Positions 27,414-36,043 of a stretch of DNA of 64,000 nt are shown piece by piece. The notes under the pieces were generated by a model. The model worked only from the letters and a program-made list of their open reading frames with translations, was not told the origin of the DNA and searched no databases. Both the position numbers and the translations under genes were made by a program. Each line of letters starts with the position of its first letter. Within the stretch, counting starts at the first letter, position 1. This DNA is from Clostridium sp. AM58-1XD (GTDB lineage Bacteria; Bacillota; Clostridia; Lachnospirales; Lachnospiraceae), in the NCBI RefSeq assembly GCF_003464085.1, contig NZ_QSDR01000001.1, positions 62,001 through 126,000 of the forward strand, in the 5' to 3' direction.

Positions 27414-28091
27414 TTGAGACGTATTGTTGATTTAACACTGCCAATCGAAGAACATTGGCGTTATGGAATTCATTTTTCCCTTGTTAAGAGCCATGAGAAC
27501 GGCGATCCGTTTCAGATAACAGGATATCCGCTTCAGTCTCACTGGTTCACACATATTGATTTTCCGCGTCATTTTGATCCAACCGGCCTGACTTCCGACG
27601 ACTACCCGATCTCTGACTGGGGAATCACGGACTGCCTCGTTCTGGATCTGACCGATGTACCGGAGAACACGGGAATTACGGCAGAAATGCTGGAAAAGGC
27701 GAATGAGCCATTCAAAGACAAACATTATGACAGCATCCTTATCCGCACCGACAGGGCGAATAAGGTAAGCTGGAAGACAAAAGAATTCTGGGATAATTCC
27801 CAGTGGGTAACGGAAGACGGAGGAATCTGGATCCGTGACTACGCTCCTAAGATCGTAGGATACGACTTCCCGCAGGATTACGTAATCCGAATCCGCGATC
27901 CGAAACCAGGACAGGACATGCGTCAGCCGGTTCACGAGCATGTGCTTGTAGAGGGCAAAATCCTTCAGATTGAGTATATGACAAATCTCTGGGAGATCAA
28001 ATCCCCTACCTGCCAGCTGGTTGCCCTGCCGATCAACACGCAGCATTCCGATGGAGGAACAATCAGGGTAATTGCGGTTGTAGAAGAATAA
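27414..28091 (+). CDS. Cyclase/kynurenine formamidase-family hydrolase
   Basis: A 225-residue member of the metal-dependent cyclase family (kynurenine formamidase fold). The metal-binding signature is HWFTHIDFPRH (His43, His47, Asp49, His53), with the family start IVDLTLPIEEHW. It starts with TTG at 27414 after AAGGAGG, with only 16 bases after the binding-protein stop. Inserted between dctP and dctQ, it almost certainly acts on the imported compound, for example by opening an amide, imide or lactone ring. The true substrate is unknown; tryptophan degradation is unlikely given the neighbours. Confidence 0.87.
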   Translation: MRRIVDLTLPIEEHWRYGIHFSLVKSHENGDPFQITGYPLQSHWFTHIDFPRHFDPTGLTSDDYPISDWGITDCLVLDLTDVPENTGITAEMLEKANEPFKDKHYDSILIRTDRANKVSWKTKEFWDNSQWVTEDGGIWIRDYAPKIVGYDFPQDYVIRIRDPKPGQDMRQPVHEHVLVEGKILQIEYMTNLWEIKSPTCQLVALPINTQHSDGGTIRVIAVVEE

Positions 28092-28104
28092 AGAGGTGTA
28101 TCGC

Positions 28105-28605
28105 ATGAAAAATGTAATTGACAGAGTTATAAAAGTTCTGGAAGTAATCTTCGGTTTCGTCGGCATCGTCATGATCGTCGTAGAGACATATGCGGTATTT
28201 GCTAGAAACGTGCTGAAAATACCGACGCCCTGGACCGACGAATTCCTGAAGCTGTTATTTATCTGGAGTATCTTCGTATGCTCAGCCCTGGCCTTTTACT
28301 CAGATTCCTTAATCTGTCTGACACTCATTGAAGACAGCGAGAAGGTGAAGAAAAAACCGGCTGCATACGGTACCTTAAAAGTAATCCAGTATCTTTCCGG
28401 ATTTGGAGTCAGTGCCTTTATGATCAAGCATCTTTGTACAATTGTTGCGACACAGATGAGAACAGGAGAGGCTACGACGGTTATGAAATATCCGCTGTAT
28501 TTAATCAATATGGGACTTCTGGTAGGTATGATTCTGGTGTGCTTATTCGGGATTATGAAGCTAATTGACTGTAAGAAGTATTTTGTAAAGACCGAAAAGG
28601 TATGA
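28105..28605 (+). CDS. TRAP transporter small permease (DctQ type)
   Basis: A 166-residue protein with four membrane helices, the small subunit of a TRAP transporter. Landmarks: VYARNVLK-like FARNVLKIPTPWTDEF, then LFIWSIFVCSALAF and the C-terminal YLINMGLLVGMILVCLFGIM. A GTG at 28096 could extend it by three residues, but the ATG at 28105 is correctly placed behind AGAGGTG. Order in this locus is large permease, binding protein, cyclase, small permease, which is unusual because DctQ and DctM genes are normally adjacent or fused. Confidence 0.9.
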   Translation: MKNVIDRVIKVLEVIFGFVGIVMIVVETYAVFARNVLKIPTPWTDEFLKLLFIWSIFVCSALAFYSDSLICLTLIEDSEKVKKKPAAYGTLKVIQYLSGFGVSAFMIKHLCTIVATQMRTGEATTVMKYPLYLINMGLLVGMILVCLFGIMKLIDCKKYFVKTEKV

Positions 28606-28648
28606 GAATTATTAAACCATAGGCCGAAAGGCCGGTTAGGTGATTTGG

Positions 28649-28707
28649 CTGCCGCATTGAGCGCAGAAGGCCGTAAAGGCCGGAGCGCTTGGTGCGGCAG
28701 TTTTTTT
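28649..28707 (+). terminator. Terminator after dctQ, hairpin-family member
   Basis: CTGCCGCA (28649-28656) pairs with TGCGGCAG (28693-28700), followed by seven T. On the reverse strand, bases around 28661-28638 read CTCAATGCGGCAGCC then AAATCACC, matching the hairpin-family core. Small GGCC...GGCC stems lie on both sides. Confidence 0.88.
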
Positions 28708-28779
28708 AGAGTTGCTTTTTAAATAACGGATGGTTATAATAAAACGTAAATTCCTTACCAAAGAAAGAGTGATTGAATT

Positions 28780-29721
28780 ATGGACAATTTTATATTCTGC
28801 CTGAATGCAACTATGCCTATTTTCTTTACCATGCTGCTGGGAGTTCTGTTTCAAAGGGTCGGTCTGTTTGACGATGGATTTGTAAATAAATTGAACAAAT
28901 TCGTTTTTAACGCCGCCCTGCCTGCCCTGCTGTTTAATGACATCTCCACGGTAGACTTTCGCGAGGTGTGGGACGGACGTATGGTAGCTTTCTGTTTTTC
29001 GGTAACCCTTCTGAGCATTTGCATCTCTACCGCCGTTTCCTATCTGTTTGACAGGAAAATTCAAGGCGAGTTCATTCAGGGATCATACAGAAGCAGCTCT
29101 GCGATTCTGGGTATCGCATTCATGCAGAACTTATACGGCACCAGTAAAATCGCTCCTCTGATGGTAATTGCCAGCGTACCTCTGTATAACGTAATGGCTG
29201 TAGTCGTGCTCTCCCTGTTTAAGCCGGACAGAGAAAAATTCAGCGGAGCACTTATAAAAAAGACGTTGAGCGGGATTCTGCACAATCCGATTATTCTGGG
29301 CATTGCAGTCGGAGTGTTGTGGTCAGTCCTGAGGCTTCCCCAGCCGGTTATTCTGGAGAAAACGACAGCGAACCTGGGAGTGCTGGCGACTCCGCTCGGG
29401 CTCATGGCAATGGGAGGCTCCATACGGCTGAAACAGGCATTTTCCAGCCCGGTTCCTACTGTAATCTGTACGGCGATGAAACTGTGCGGATATGTGTCCC
29501 TGTTCCTGCCGATAGCGGTACATATGGGATTCAGGGAAGAAAAGCTGGTCGCCATGCTTGTTATGCTGGGATCATCAACGACGGTAAGCTGTTTTATCAT
29601 GGCGAAAAACATGGGTCATGAGGGGCAGTTTTCATCCGGTATTATTATGATGACGACCCTGTTCAGCGCGGTGACGCTGACGGCGGAGCTGTTTCTACTA
29701 AAGAGCATGGGACTGATCTGA
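28780..29721 (+). CDS. AEC family transporter
   Basis: A 313-residue membrane protein of the auxin efflux carrier / AEC family, which in bacteria transports organic acids such as malate. About ten hydrophobic segments in two five-helix halves are visible: FFTMLLGVLFQRVGLF, LNKFVFNAALPALLFNDI, GSYRSSSAILGIAFMQNLYG, LGVLATPLGLMAMGGSI and LVMLGSSTTVSCFIMAKNMG. It follows the terminator of the TRAP unit but precedes a second cyclase hydrolase, so it may export a pathway product or serve as an alternative uptake route. A promoter was not clearly identified. Confidence 0.88.
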   Translation: MDNFIFCLNATMPIFFTMLLGVLFQRVGLFDDGFVNKLNKFVFNAALPALLFNDISTVDFREVWDGRMVAFCFSVTLLSICISTAVSYLFDRKIQGEFIQGSYRSSSAILGIAFMQNLYGTSKIAPLMVIASVPLYNVMAVVVLSLFKPDREKFSGALIKKTLSGILHNPIILGIAVGVLWSVLRLPQPVILEKTTANLGVLATPLGLMAMGGSIRLKQAFSSPVPTVICTAMKLCGYVSLFLPIAVHMGFREEKLVAMLVMLGSSTTVSCFIMAKNMGHEGQFSSGIIMMTTLFSAVTLTAELFLLKSMGLI

Positions 29722-29803
29722 TCGAGCGGTCAGGGAACAGGGCAGTGCAAAGCTGGGAAAACGGATGATGTGGGTATAAGAATTGAAGAAGGGAAAGTCG
29801 GAT

Positions 29804-30514
29804 ATGGAAGATTACAGAATCATTGATCTGACGCATGCGGTGAAAGAGGATATGCCGGTGTATCCGGGGACGGAACAGCCGGTCGTACAGACGGTTCATA
29901 CGTGGGAGAAGGACGGCTTTCACGAGACAAAGCTCAGTTTGTATTCCCATGTCGGAACCCATATGGACGCAGCGGCTCATGTAAAGAAGGACGGCATCTC
30001 TCTTGACGAAATGGATATGAGCCGGTTTATGGGAACGGCACTCGTACTGGACTGTACCGGTACGGCCGGGAAAGAACGGCGTCTGATTACCATGGAAGAG
30101 ATTAACCGTGTCAGAGACCTGGCGGATCAGGCAGAATTTCTCCTTTTTTATACAGGCTGGGATAAGTACTGGGGAAAGAACCGGTATTTGAGTGGATATC
30201 CTGTTCTTTCAGAAGATGTGGTACGGTATCTAAGGGAAGGCGGCGGTGGCAGAGAAAAAAGGGGGTCCAGGAAAAAGGGAATCGGTTTGGACACGATAGG
30301 GGCCGACTTAATCGAGGATGAAAGCCTGCCTCTGCATCACAGCCTTCTGTCGATTGAGAATTTTGTCATAATTGAAAACCTTATGTCGTTAAATGAAGTA
30401 TGGAAAGAGGCAGGAAGCCGCCTGATCTGGTTTGTTTCCCTGCCTTTAAAATATGAGAAAGCGGATGGGGCTCCTGTACGTGCGTGCGCGGCCGTGAGGA
30501 AACAGCCGTTTTAA
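29804..30514 (+). CDS. Cyclase/kynurenine formamidase-family hydrolase (second)
   Basis: A 236-residue metal-dependent hydrolase of the cyclase family. The signature is closer to the consensus than in the first copy: HVGTHMDAAAH (His49, His53, Asp55, His59), after IIDLTHAVKEDMPVYPG. FYTGWDKYWG and IGLDTIGADLIED are also typical. Residues near 150 form a short basic insertion (GGGREKRGSRKKG). A TTG frame starts at 29783, but the ATG at 29804 follows AGAAGGGAAAG. Having two different cyclases in one locus suggests two hydrolytic steps or two related substrates. Confidence 0.88.
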   Translation: MEDYRIIDLTHAVKEDMPVYPGTEQPVVQTVHTWEKDGFHETKLSLYSHVGTHMDAAAHVKKDGISLDEMDMSRFMGTALVLDCTGTAGKERRLITMEEINRVRDLADQAEFLLFYTGWDKYWGKNRYLSGYPVLSEDVVRYLREGGGGREKRGSRKKGIGLDTIGADLIEDESLPLHHSLLSIENFVIIENLMSLNEVWKEAGSRLIWFVSLPLKYEKADGAPVRACAAVRKQPF

Positions 30515-30528
30515 AAGGAGGGAAATAA

Positions 30529-30816
30529 ATGATTGATTTAACGGGCTGTATCGCCATGCCGCTGTTAAAGAAAAGCACATTTACAGGGAGTTATCAGGGG
30601 ATGCGCTATCTTATGAAAAAGGAAAAATTTCCCCACGAAGAAGGCGGGGAAGAAGAGGACTGTATACGCGCGGTCGTATGGCCGGAACCGTTTTCCTTTC
30701 CTGCAACACCGGATGAACAAAAGGAATCGAAGGATTTCCCTTTCTGCCAGGACGGCCTTGATGAGGCGGTACGGTGGCTGAATGAGATTCATGAAAAGGA
30801 GTTTAAAAAGGCATAA
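30529..30816 (+). CDS. Conserved small protein of unknown function
   Basis: A 95-residue soluble, acidic protein starting MIDLTGCIAMPLLKKSTFTG. I recall similar short proteins in Lachnospiraceae with the pattern FTGSYQGMRY...VVWPEPFSF, sometimes labelled as acetyltransferase-like, but no catalytic motif is visible, so no function is claimed. AGGAGG precedes the ATG, 14 bases after the cyclase stop, so it is in the same transcript. Confidence 0.72.
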   Translation: MIDLTGCIAMPLLKKSTFTGSYQGMRYLMKKEKFPHEEGGEEEDCIRAVVWPEPFSFPATPDEQKESKDFPFCQDGLDEAVRWLNEIHEKEFKKA

Positions 30817-30844
30817 ATGCAGGAGCGGCAGGCGGAAAATTGGC

Positions 30845-30873
30845 TTGCTTCCCATTTTTGCCTATGATATACT
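30845..30873 (+). promoter_or_regulatory. Promoter of the DUF362 gene
   Basis: TTGCTT (30845-30850), a 17-base spacer and an extended -10 TGATATACT ending at 30873. Confidence 0.55.
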
Positions 30874-30947
30874 TTGATTGAAGTCGGTGACCTGTACGCG
30901 GAACGTGAGGTTATCGTTAAATGTGTTAACAAAGAGGAGGAGAAAAT

Positions 30948-32038
30948 ATGAACCGCAATGACATTATTATCATTCACGGAACAGATTATAAAGAGATGGC
31001 GAAGAGCATTCTGGGACGGGCGGATGTGGCTTCTGATATCGGCGATCTGAATAAAAAAATAGCGTTAAAGCCAAACCTGGTTGTAGCCAGGGATGCTTCG
31101 AGCGGAGCGACGACACATAAGGAGCTTCTTGCTGGAGTAATCGAATATCTTCAGGAGCACGGCTTTAAAAATATAACGATTATGGAAGGTTCCTGGGTAG
31201 GGGACAACACACAGTCCGCTTTTACAGCGGCAGGCTACCGTCAGGTATCCCAGAGATACAACGTACCTCTTGTGGATCTGCAGAGAGACAGCTACAGCGA
31301 GTACGAGGCAAAGGGAATGAAGATCTGTATCTGCGACAAGGCTATGGAAGTGGATTACATGATCAACATGCCGGTTCTGAAAGGCCACTGCCAGACGACG
31401 GTTACATGTGCGCTGAAGAACAATAAAGCGTAATGCCGAATAAAGAGAAACGCCGTTTCCATACGATGGGATTACATAAACCAATTGCTCATCTGAATAC
31501 GGTATGCCGCAACGATTTCATCCTTGTGGACAACATCTGCGGAGACCTGGACTTTGAAGAAGGCGGCAATCCTGTGACTATGAACCGGGTGCTGGGATTT
31601 AAGGATCCTGTGCTCTGCGACAGCTACGTATGTGACTGTATGGGGTATACGGTAGATGACATTCCATATATCCGCATGGCTGCACAGCTGGGCGTGGGAA
31701 GTACGGATACAGAGCATGCCAATTTCATTTATTTAAACGAAGCGCAGTCGGAAGGAAAATTCCGTATGAGCCACAGGGTGCAGAACCTGGCGAAGTTTGC
31801 AGATGCAAAGGACGCATGCAGCGCATGCTACGGCTCCCTGATTTACGCTCTTGACCGTTTAAACGACGCCGGAAAGCTCCGCGGAAAGAAAACTCAGATC
31901 TGCATTGGTCAGGCATATAAAGGGCAGACGGGAGAAATCGGTGTGGGACAGTGTACGTGCGGATTTAAGAAATCCCTGAAGGGATGTCCTCCAAAGGCAA
32001 TTGACATCGTGGATTTCCTGGAAGAAGAGTGGAAGTAA
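30948..32038 (+). pseudogene. DUF362 protein, frame broken
   Basis: This would be a 363-residue protein of the DUF362 family. The first half (30948-31433) has KIALKPNLVVARDASSGATT, GVIEYLQEHGFKNITIMEGS and MINMPVLKGHCQTTVTCALK. The frame then breaks. One extra G in the GG-type site near 31425-31429 gives ...ALKNNKGVMPNKEKRRFHTMGL..., the family's most conserved stretch, and the rest runs to 32038. A C-terminal cysteine group (CSACYGS, CTCGFKKSLKGCPP) could bind an Fe-S cluster. The biochemical role of DUF362 proteins is poorly defined; a redox or acid-metabolism role in this locus is inference. Confidence 0.84.
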
Positions 32039-32091
32039 AATAAAATATTAAACAGCAGCAAGTGCGCAGAACGCTGCAAAGCAGATATCAG

Positions 32092-32242
32092 ACATGCCTC
32101 TGATGAGGGTGTTGCAAAAGTCGAATCCGCATTGCCGCCGATACTAGATTTCGTTCCAAGCAGTGGCCAAGTCACTCCATCTGGCATCGGCGGCAATGCT
32201 CTATTTCTTTTTGCAATATCCTCGTCAGGGACATGTTTTTTA
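32092..32242 (+). terminator. Very long hairpin, family-1 member
   Basis: Arms of about 50 bases (32092-32143 and 32187-32236) pair imperfectly, and the right arm ends in TTTTTT. The top of the stem reads GATACTAGATTTCG, TTCCAAGCAGTGG, CCAAGTCAC, TCTGGCATC, the best-preserved copy of the family core. It lies about 55 bases after the DUF362 stop. Confidence 0.8.
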
Positions 32243-32596
32243 GTTACATTGGAAAGTTTACTATGATCCTATTTTAGTTTCTTTTCTCCATTCGATGAGA
32301 GATTATGGGACTGGTTTCCTGTACTGCAGAAGACCTTTTGAGTTTATATAAATTTTAGATGTGTACGAAAAACGGATCAGATATGGGTAAAATTGTATAT
32401 ATTTTATGAAAATTCTTCACATATATTTCGTAATTACGGAAAAATTAATAAAAAAAATATTAGTTTAAAATGTTATTCTGAAAAGTCTATTCTCGTTACG
32501 TAGAAAAATGGAACGATTTGTTTCAAAACTTTTTGAAAAATTCCATCAACGATAAACATATGTTCGAAAAAGGCGATTACAGGCGTTATTTCGGTA
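32243..32596. other. AT-rich gene-free stretch
   Basis: No reading frame with a ribosome site and no strong hairpin is seen. An open frame from 32518 runs into the glycosyltransferase but lacks a ribosome site and is probably untranslated. Confidence 0.5.
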
Positions 32597-32624
32597 TTGT
32601 CTTTTCGGAAAATCATGATATACT
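32597..32624 (+). promoter_or_regulatory. Promoter of the glycosyltransferase gene
   Basis: TTGTCT (32597-32602), a 16-base spacer and an extended -10 TGATATACT ending at 32624. Confidence 0.55.
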
Positions 32625-32664
32625 TGGTAGGCAAAATAGGAAAATAGTGTGGAGAATGAGTATT

Positions 32665-33936
32665 ATGACAGAATATATTGAGAAATTTAACCTACTTATC
32701 TTTATTCTTTTGACAACGCTGTATCTTTATCAGCTGGTGTATATTGGAGCAGTTCTGCTTGGAAACAGGAAAAAGCGGCGGGAAAATGCGCGTGTTTCAA
32801 AGCACAGCCGTTTCGGAGTGATTATAGCTGCCAGGAATGAAAGCCTGGTTATCGGCAATCTGATCGAGAGCATACAAAATCAATCCTATCCATCCGAACT
32901 GGTGGATATCTTTGTGGTGGCGGATAATTGTACGGATCAGACGGCCGAAGTGGCGCGAAAAAGCGGAGCAATCGTATATGAACGGTTTAACCAGTATCTG
33001 GTGGGAAAGGGATATGCACTGGATTATGTGTTTGGAAAAATTGCCAGACAGTTTGGAGATTCTTACTATGACGCATATCTGATTTTTGACGCAGACAATC
33101 TGCTGGACAGAAATTATATTGCTGAAATGAATAAGGTTTACAACAGCGGATATAACATCATTACAAGTTACCGCAACTCCAAGAATTATGGGACAAACTG
33201 GATTACAGCCGGTTATTCCCTGTGGTTTCTTAGGGAGGCGAAATACCTGAATCAGGCCCGTATGATGTTCCGGACGAACTGTGCCGTATCGGGGACAGGA
33301 TTCCTGCTCAGCAGTTCGATTGTGAGAAAGTACGGCGGCTGGAAATTCCACCTTCTTACGGAAGATATCGAGTTTTCAATCGTCAATGCCATTGAAGGTG
33401 AGAAGATCGGCTACTGTGAAAAAGCGGTGATTTATGACGAACAGCCGTGTACCTTTTCCCAGTCCTGGAATCAGCGCCTGCGCTGGTCGAAAGGTTTTTA
33501 CCAGGTGGTATGGAAATACGGCAGAGAGCTGATCAGCGGGGCGTTTAAGGGACGGGATTTCTCATGCTATGACATGTTGATGACGATTGCTCCTGGTACC
33601 CTTGTGTCTCTGGGCTGCCTGGGAGTGAACGCCATATTTCTTATGATGGCTCTTTTAAACGCGAGCACGTTATACCATGTTGCACCTGTGGCATTGAAGG
33701 CTATCCTGTTTTCCTTCGTGAATTTTTATGTATTGCTGTTTGCTATTGGAATGCTGACCACTATAACGGAATGGAAACAGATCAAATGTGAAGGATACAA
33801 GAAGATTCTCTATGTGTTCACATTTCCGGTTTTTATTTTTACGTATATTCCCATATCCGTCGTAGCACTCTTTAAAGAAGTGAAGTGGACGCCGATTACT
33901 CACAGCATTGTAAAGTCGGCGGAGGATATGAGATAG
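32665..33936 (+). CDS. Membrane-bound family 2 glycosyltransferase
   Basis: A 423-residue processive-type glycosyltransferase resembling cellulose or hyaluronan synthases. An N-terminal membrane helix precedes the GT-A domain: VIIAARNESLVIGNLIESI, VADNCTDQT, the metal-binding LIFDADNLLD, the acceptor-site LTEDIEFSIV and QRLRWSKGFYQ (the QxxRW motif). Several C-terminal membrane helices follow. All catalytic aspartates are present. The frame is open from 32518, but GGAGA before the ATG at 32665 fixes the start. It is monocistronic; no polymer-export or PilZ partner is adjacent. Product unknown, perhaps a surface polysaccharide. Confidence 0.88.
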   Translation: MTEYIEKFNLLIFILLTTLYLYQLVYIGAVLLGNRKKRRENARVSKHSRFGVIIAARNESLVIGNLIESIQNQSYPSELVDIFVVADNCTDQTAEVARKSGAIVYERFNQYLVGKGYALDYVFGKIARQFGDSYYDAYLIFDADNLLDRNYIAEMNKVYNSGYNIITSYRNSKNYGTNWITAGYSLWFLREAKYLNQARMMFRTNCAVSGTGFLLSSSIVRKYGGWKFHLLTEDIEFSIVNAIEGEKIGYCEKAVIYDEQPCTFSQSWNQRLRWSKGFYQVVWKYGRELISGAFKGRDFSCYDMLMTIAPGTLVSLGCLGVNAIFLMMALLNASTLYHVAPVALKAILFSFVNFYVLLFAIGMLTTITEWKQIKCEGYKKILYVFTFPVFIFTYIPISVVALFKEVKWTPITHSIVKSAEDMR

Positions 33937-33961
33937 AAAAAAGATATCGAACAAGTAAATG

Positions 33962-34049
33962 AAGCTATGTCATTAATACCAGATTCTGCTCAAGGCAGCG
34001 CCCAATAAGCTGCTTTGAGGCAGAATCTGGTATTGACGGCATAGCTTTT
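33962..34049 (+). terminator. Long terminator hairpin, family-1 member
   Basis: Arms of about 38 bases pair from AAGCTATG (33962) to CATAGCTT (34047) and end in TTTT. The upper stem carries AATACCAGATTCTGC, CAAGGCAGC and TCTGGTATT, as in other members. Confidence 0.85.
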
Positions 34050-34186
34050 CCTGTTCACAGCGCCTTTTTATCCCATAGGAACCGGTTCGCTTTTCCATCT
34101 GAAGAGGAAAGGAAATCGCGATTAAAATCACATATCCTGATGTATTGTGGAAACGATATAAGGAAAAAGAAGGATATAAGAAAAAA

Positions 34187-34215
34187 TTGACCTTTTATCC
34201 CGTGTATGATATAAT
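34187..34215 (+). promoter_or_regulatory. Promoter of the oligopeptide transporter operon
   Basis: TTGACC (34187-34192), a 17-base spacer and a perfect TATAAT (34210-34215). Confidence 0.78.
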
Positions 34216-34250
34216 ATCCGCAAATCGCCATTATTGGAATGGATGAAGAC

Positions 34251-34279
34251 AAGGCAGTTGCAGATGGTGCAGCTGCCTT
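34251..34279 (+). promoter_or_regulatory. Leader hairpin upstream of oppA
   Basis: AAGGCAGTTGCA-GATGG-TGCAGCTGCCTT is a 12-bp stem about 30 bases after the predicted transcription start, followed by TGTTT. It might be a weak attenuator or a stabilising stem in the roughly 130-base leader. Confidence 0.45.
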
Positions 34280-34352
34280 TGTTTAAATGTATGAAATGGA
34301 AAGGGCAATCGAAACAAATCCAAACAGGCGTTTTTGAAAAGGAGGAAATATA

Positions 34353-35996
34353 ATGAAAAAAAGAATGATTACTCTGCTTTTTACGGCGGCAGTGACAGCA
34401 GCCGTTACTGCGTGTGGTTCCGGAAAGCCGTCTTCCCCGTCAGAAGGAGGAACAGCAGCATCTCAGGAGACGCCGCAGAATGTGGTGGAACTGGAAGGAA
34501 AGACAGAAGAGGAAGGCAGTCAGGAGATCAAACAGGGCGGCAACATCGTAATCGCCGTTTCGGCTGATCCTCAGAACGTAAATCCGCTCTATGTGATTGA
34601 CCAGACGAGCTTCAACATACAGCAGGCTCTTTACAGCCCGTTTTTTGAAGTTGTCGGCGGCGAGATGTATTATGGAAACGGACTTTGTGAAAGCGTGGAG
34701 ACAAACGACGCGTGTGATGAGTTTACGCTGAAGCTGAAGCCGGACCTGAAATGGCATGACGGAGAACCGCTGACTGCAGATGATGTTGTATTTACGATGG
34801 ATGTGCTGGTGGATAAAAACCAGAATGTTCCATATTCGTCTTATGGGTATGTGAATGGAGAGCCGGTTAAGGCTGAAAAAGTAGACGACCTGACGGTAAA
34901 GCTTACACTTGCGTCTCCGTCCGCCGGATTTCTTGGAGGCCTGAGCCAGGTGTACTGTATACCAAAGCATATTTATGAGGGCGTGGAGAATATTGGAAAG
35001 AGTGAGCTGAACAATAATCCGGTAGGAAGCGGACCGTTCAAGTTCGCCGAATATAAGTCAGGCGAGTATTTCAAAGTGGCACGATTTGACGAATGGATGG
35101 ATACCGTGAACCTGGATGGAATCACCTTCAAGATCGTAAAGGATTCCACCTCGGCGAATGCGGCTCTGGCAAATGGGGATATCAGCGCGAGACTCATCAA
35201 TACGGATGACTATGCGACGGTTTCCGCCTATCCTAACGTGACGATCTACAGTTATAATTCCGGAAGAGTCGATGCGATGTTTATGAATGAGAATATCGAG
35301 GTTATGAAGGATGAACGCGTACGTCAGGCGATTGCATATGCGCTGGATAAGAAAGAGCTCTGCAGCTTTGCATTTACGAATGAACAGTTTGCAGATCCTG
35401 CCTATTCGATCTTTACTCCGGATACGCTGTACTATACGGATGAGATGACGAAGATGGACAATGACGTGGAGAAGGCAAAAGCGCTGCTGAAGGAAGCAGG
35501 ACAGAGCGATCTCAAACTGAAGCTGCTTTATATCTCTACGGATAAGACGATGGAGAACCAGGCTGTTTATATCCAGTCCAAGCTTCAGGAGGCGGGAATT
35601 ACGGTTGAACTGAATCCAATGGATGAATCTTCTTTTAAGAACAAGACAAAAGAAATGGACTCCGCAGAGTACGAGCTTATTTTAAGCTATTATACACTTG
35701 GAGAAGAACCCAGCCTTTATGCTGATATGATCTACTCCAGCAAGCGTACCAATTATTCACGTGTAAATGACAAAGAGCTGGATGCGCTTTGGGACCAGGC
35801 CAATATGACGGCCGACGATGACGCCAGGAAGGAAATTTACAGGCAGATCCAGACAAAGATCAACGACAGCGCATATATTTATCCAATCGCATATTCCAAG
35901 GGATTCTATGCAGTCGATAATCAATTCAAGGGCTTCGATAAGTGCCTTCTGAAGACGATCTACTATGATTATTCCAAGATTTACAGTGCAGAATAA
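34353..35996 (+). CDS. oppA: Peptide ABC transporter substrate-binding lipoprotein
   Basis: A 547-residue extracellular binding lipoprotein of the family 5 (DppA/OppA) type. Lipobox VTAC puts the acylated cysteine at residue 21, followed by a Ser/Gly/Glu-rich linker. The binding domain shows VIDQTSFNIQQALYSPFFEV, LKPDLKWHDGEPLTADDVVF, NNPVGSGPFKFAEYKSGEY and VRQAIAYALDKKEL. It is the first gene of a complete five-gene operon, behind a good promoter. The ligand could be a di- or oligopeptide or nickel; peptides fit the downstream peptidase genes. The ATG follows AAGGAGG. Confidence 0.92.
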   Translation: MKKRMITLLFTAAVTAAVTACGSGKPSSPSEGGTAASQETPQNVVELEGKTEEEGSQEIKQGGNIVIAVSADPQNVNPLYVIDQTSFNIQQALYSPFFEVVGGEMYYGNGLCESVETNDACDEFTLKLKPDLKWHDGEPLTADDVVFTMDVLVDKNQNVPYSSYGYVNGEPVKAEKVDDLTVKLTLASPSAGFLGGLSQVYCIPKHIYEGVENIGKSELNNNPVGSGPFKFAEYKSGEYFKVARFDEWMDTVNLDGITFKIVKDSTSANAALANGDISARLINTDDYATVSAYPNVTIYSYNSGRVDAMFMNENIEVMKDERVRQAIAYALDKKELCSFAFTNEQFADPAYSIFTPDTLYYTDEMTKMDNDVEKAKALLKEAGQSDLKLKLLYISTDKTMENQAVYIQSKLQEAGITVELNPMDESSFKNKTKEMDSAEYELILSYYTLGEEPSLYADMIYSSKRTNYSRVNDKELDALWDQANMTADDDARKEIYRQIQTKINDSAYIYPIAYSKGFYAVDNQFKGFDKCLLKTIYYDYSKIYSAE

Positions 35997-36043
35997 AAAT
36001 GCAGCATAAGAATGCGGCAAATCAAAAGACGGGCGTGTGAAAA

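Noticed and set aside
30948..32038. Two separate small genes in place of one DUF362 gene
   Set aside because: The second part lacks a ribosome site and starts in the middle of the most conserved family region; one missing base explains both.
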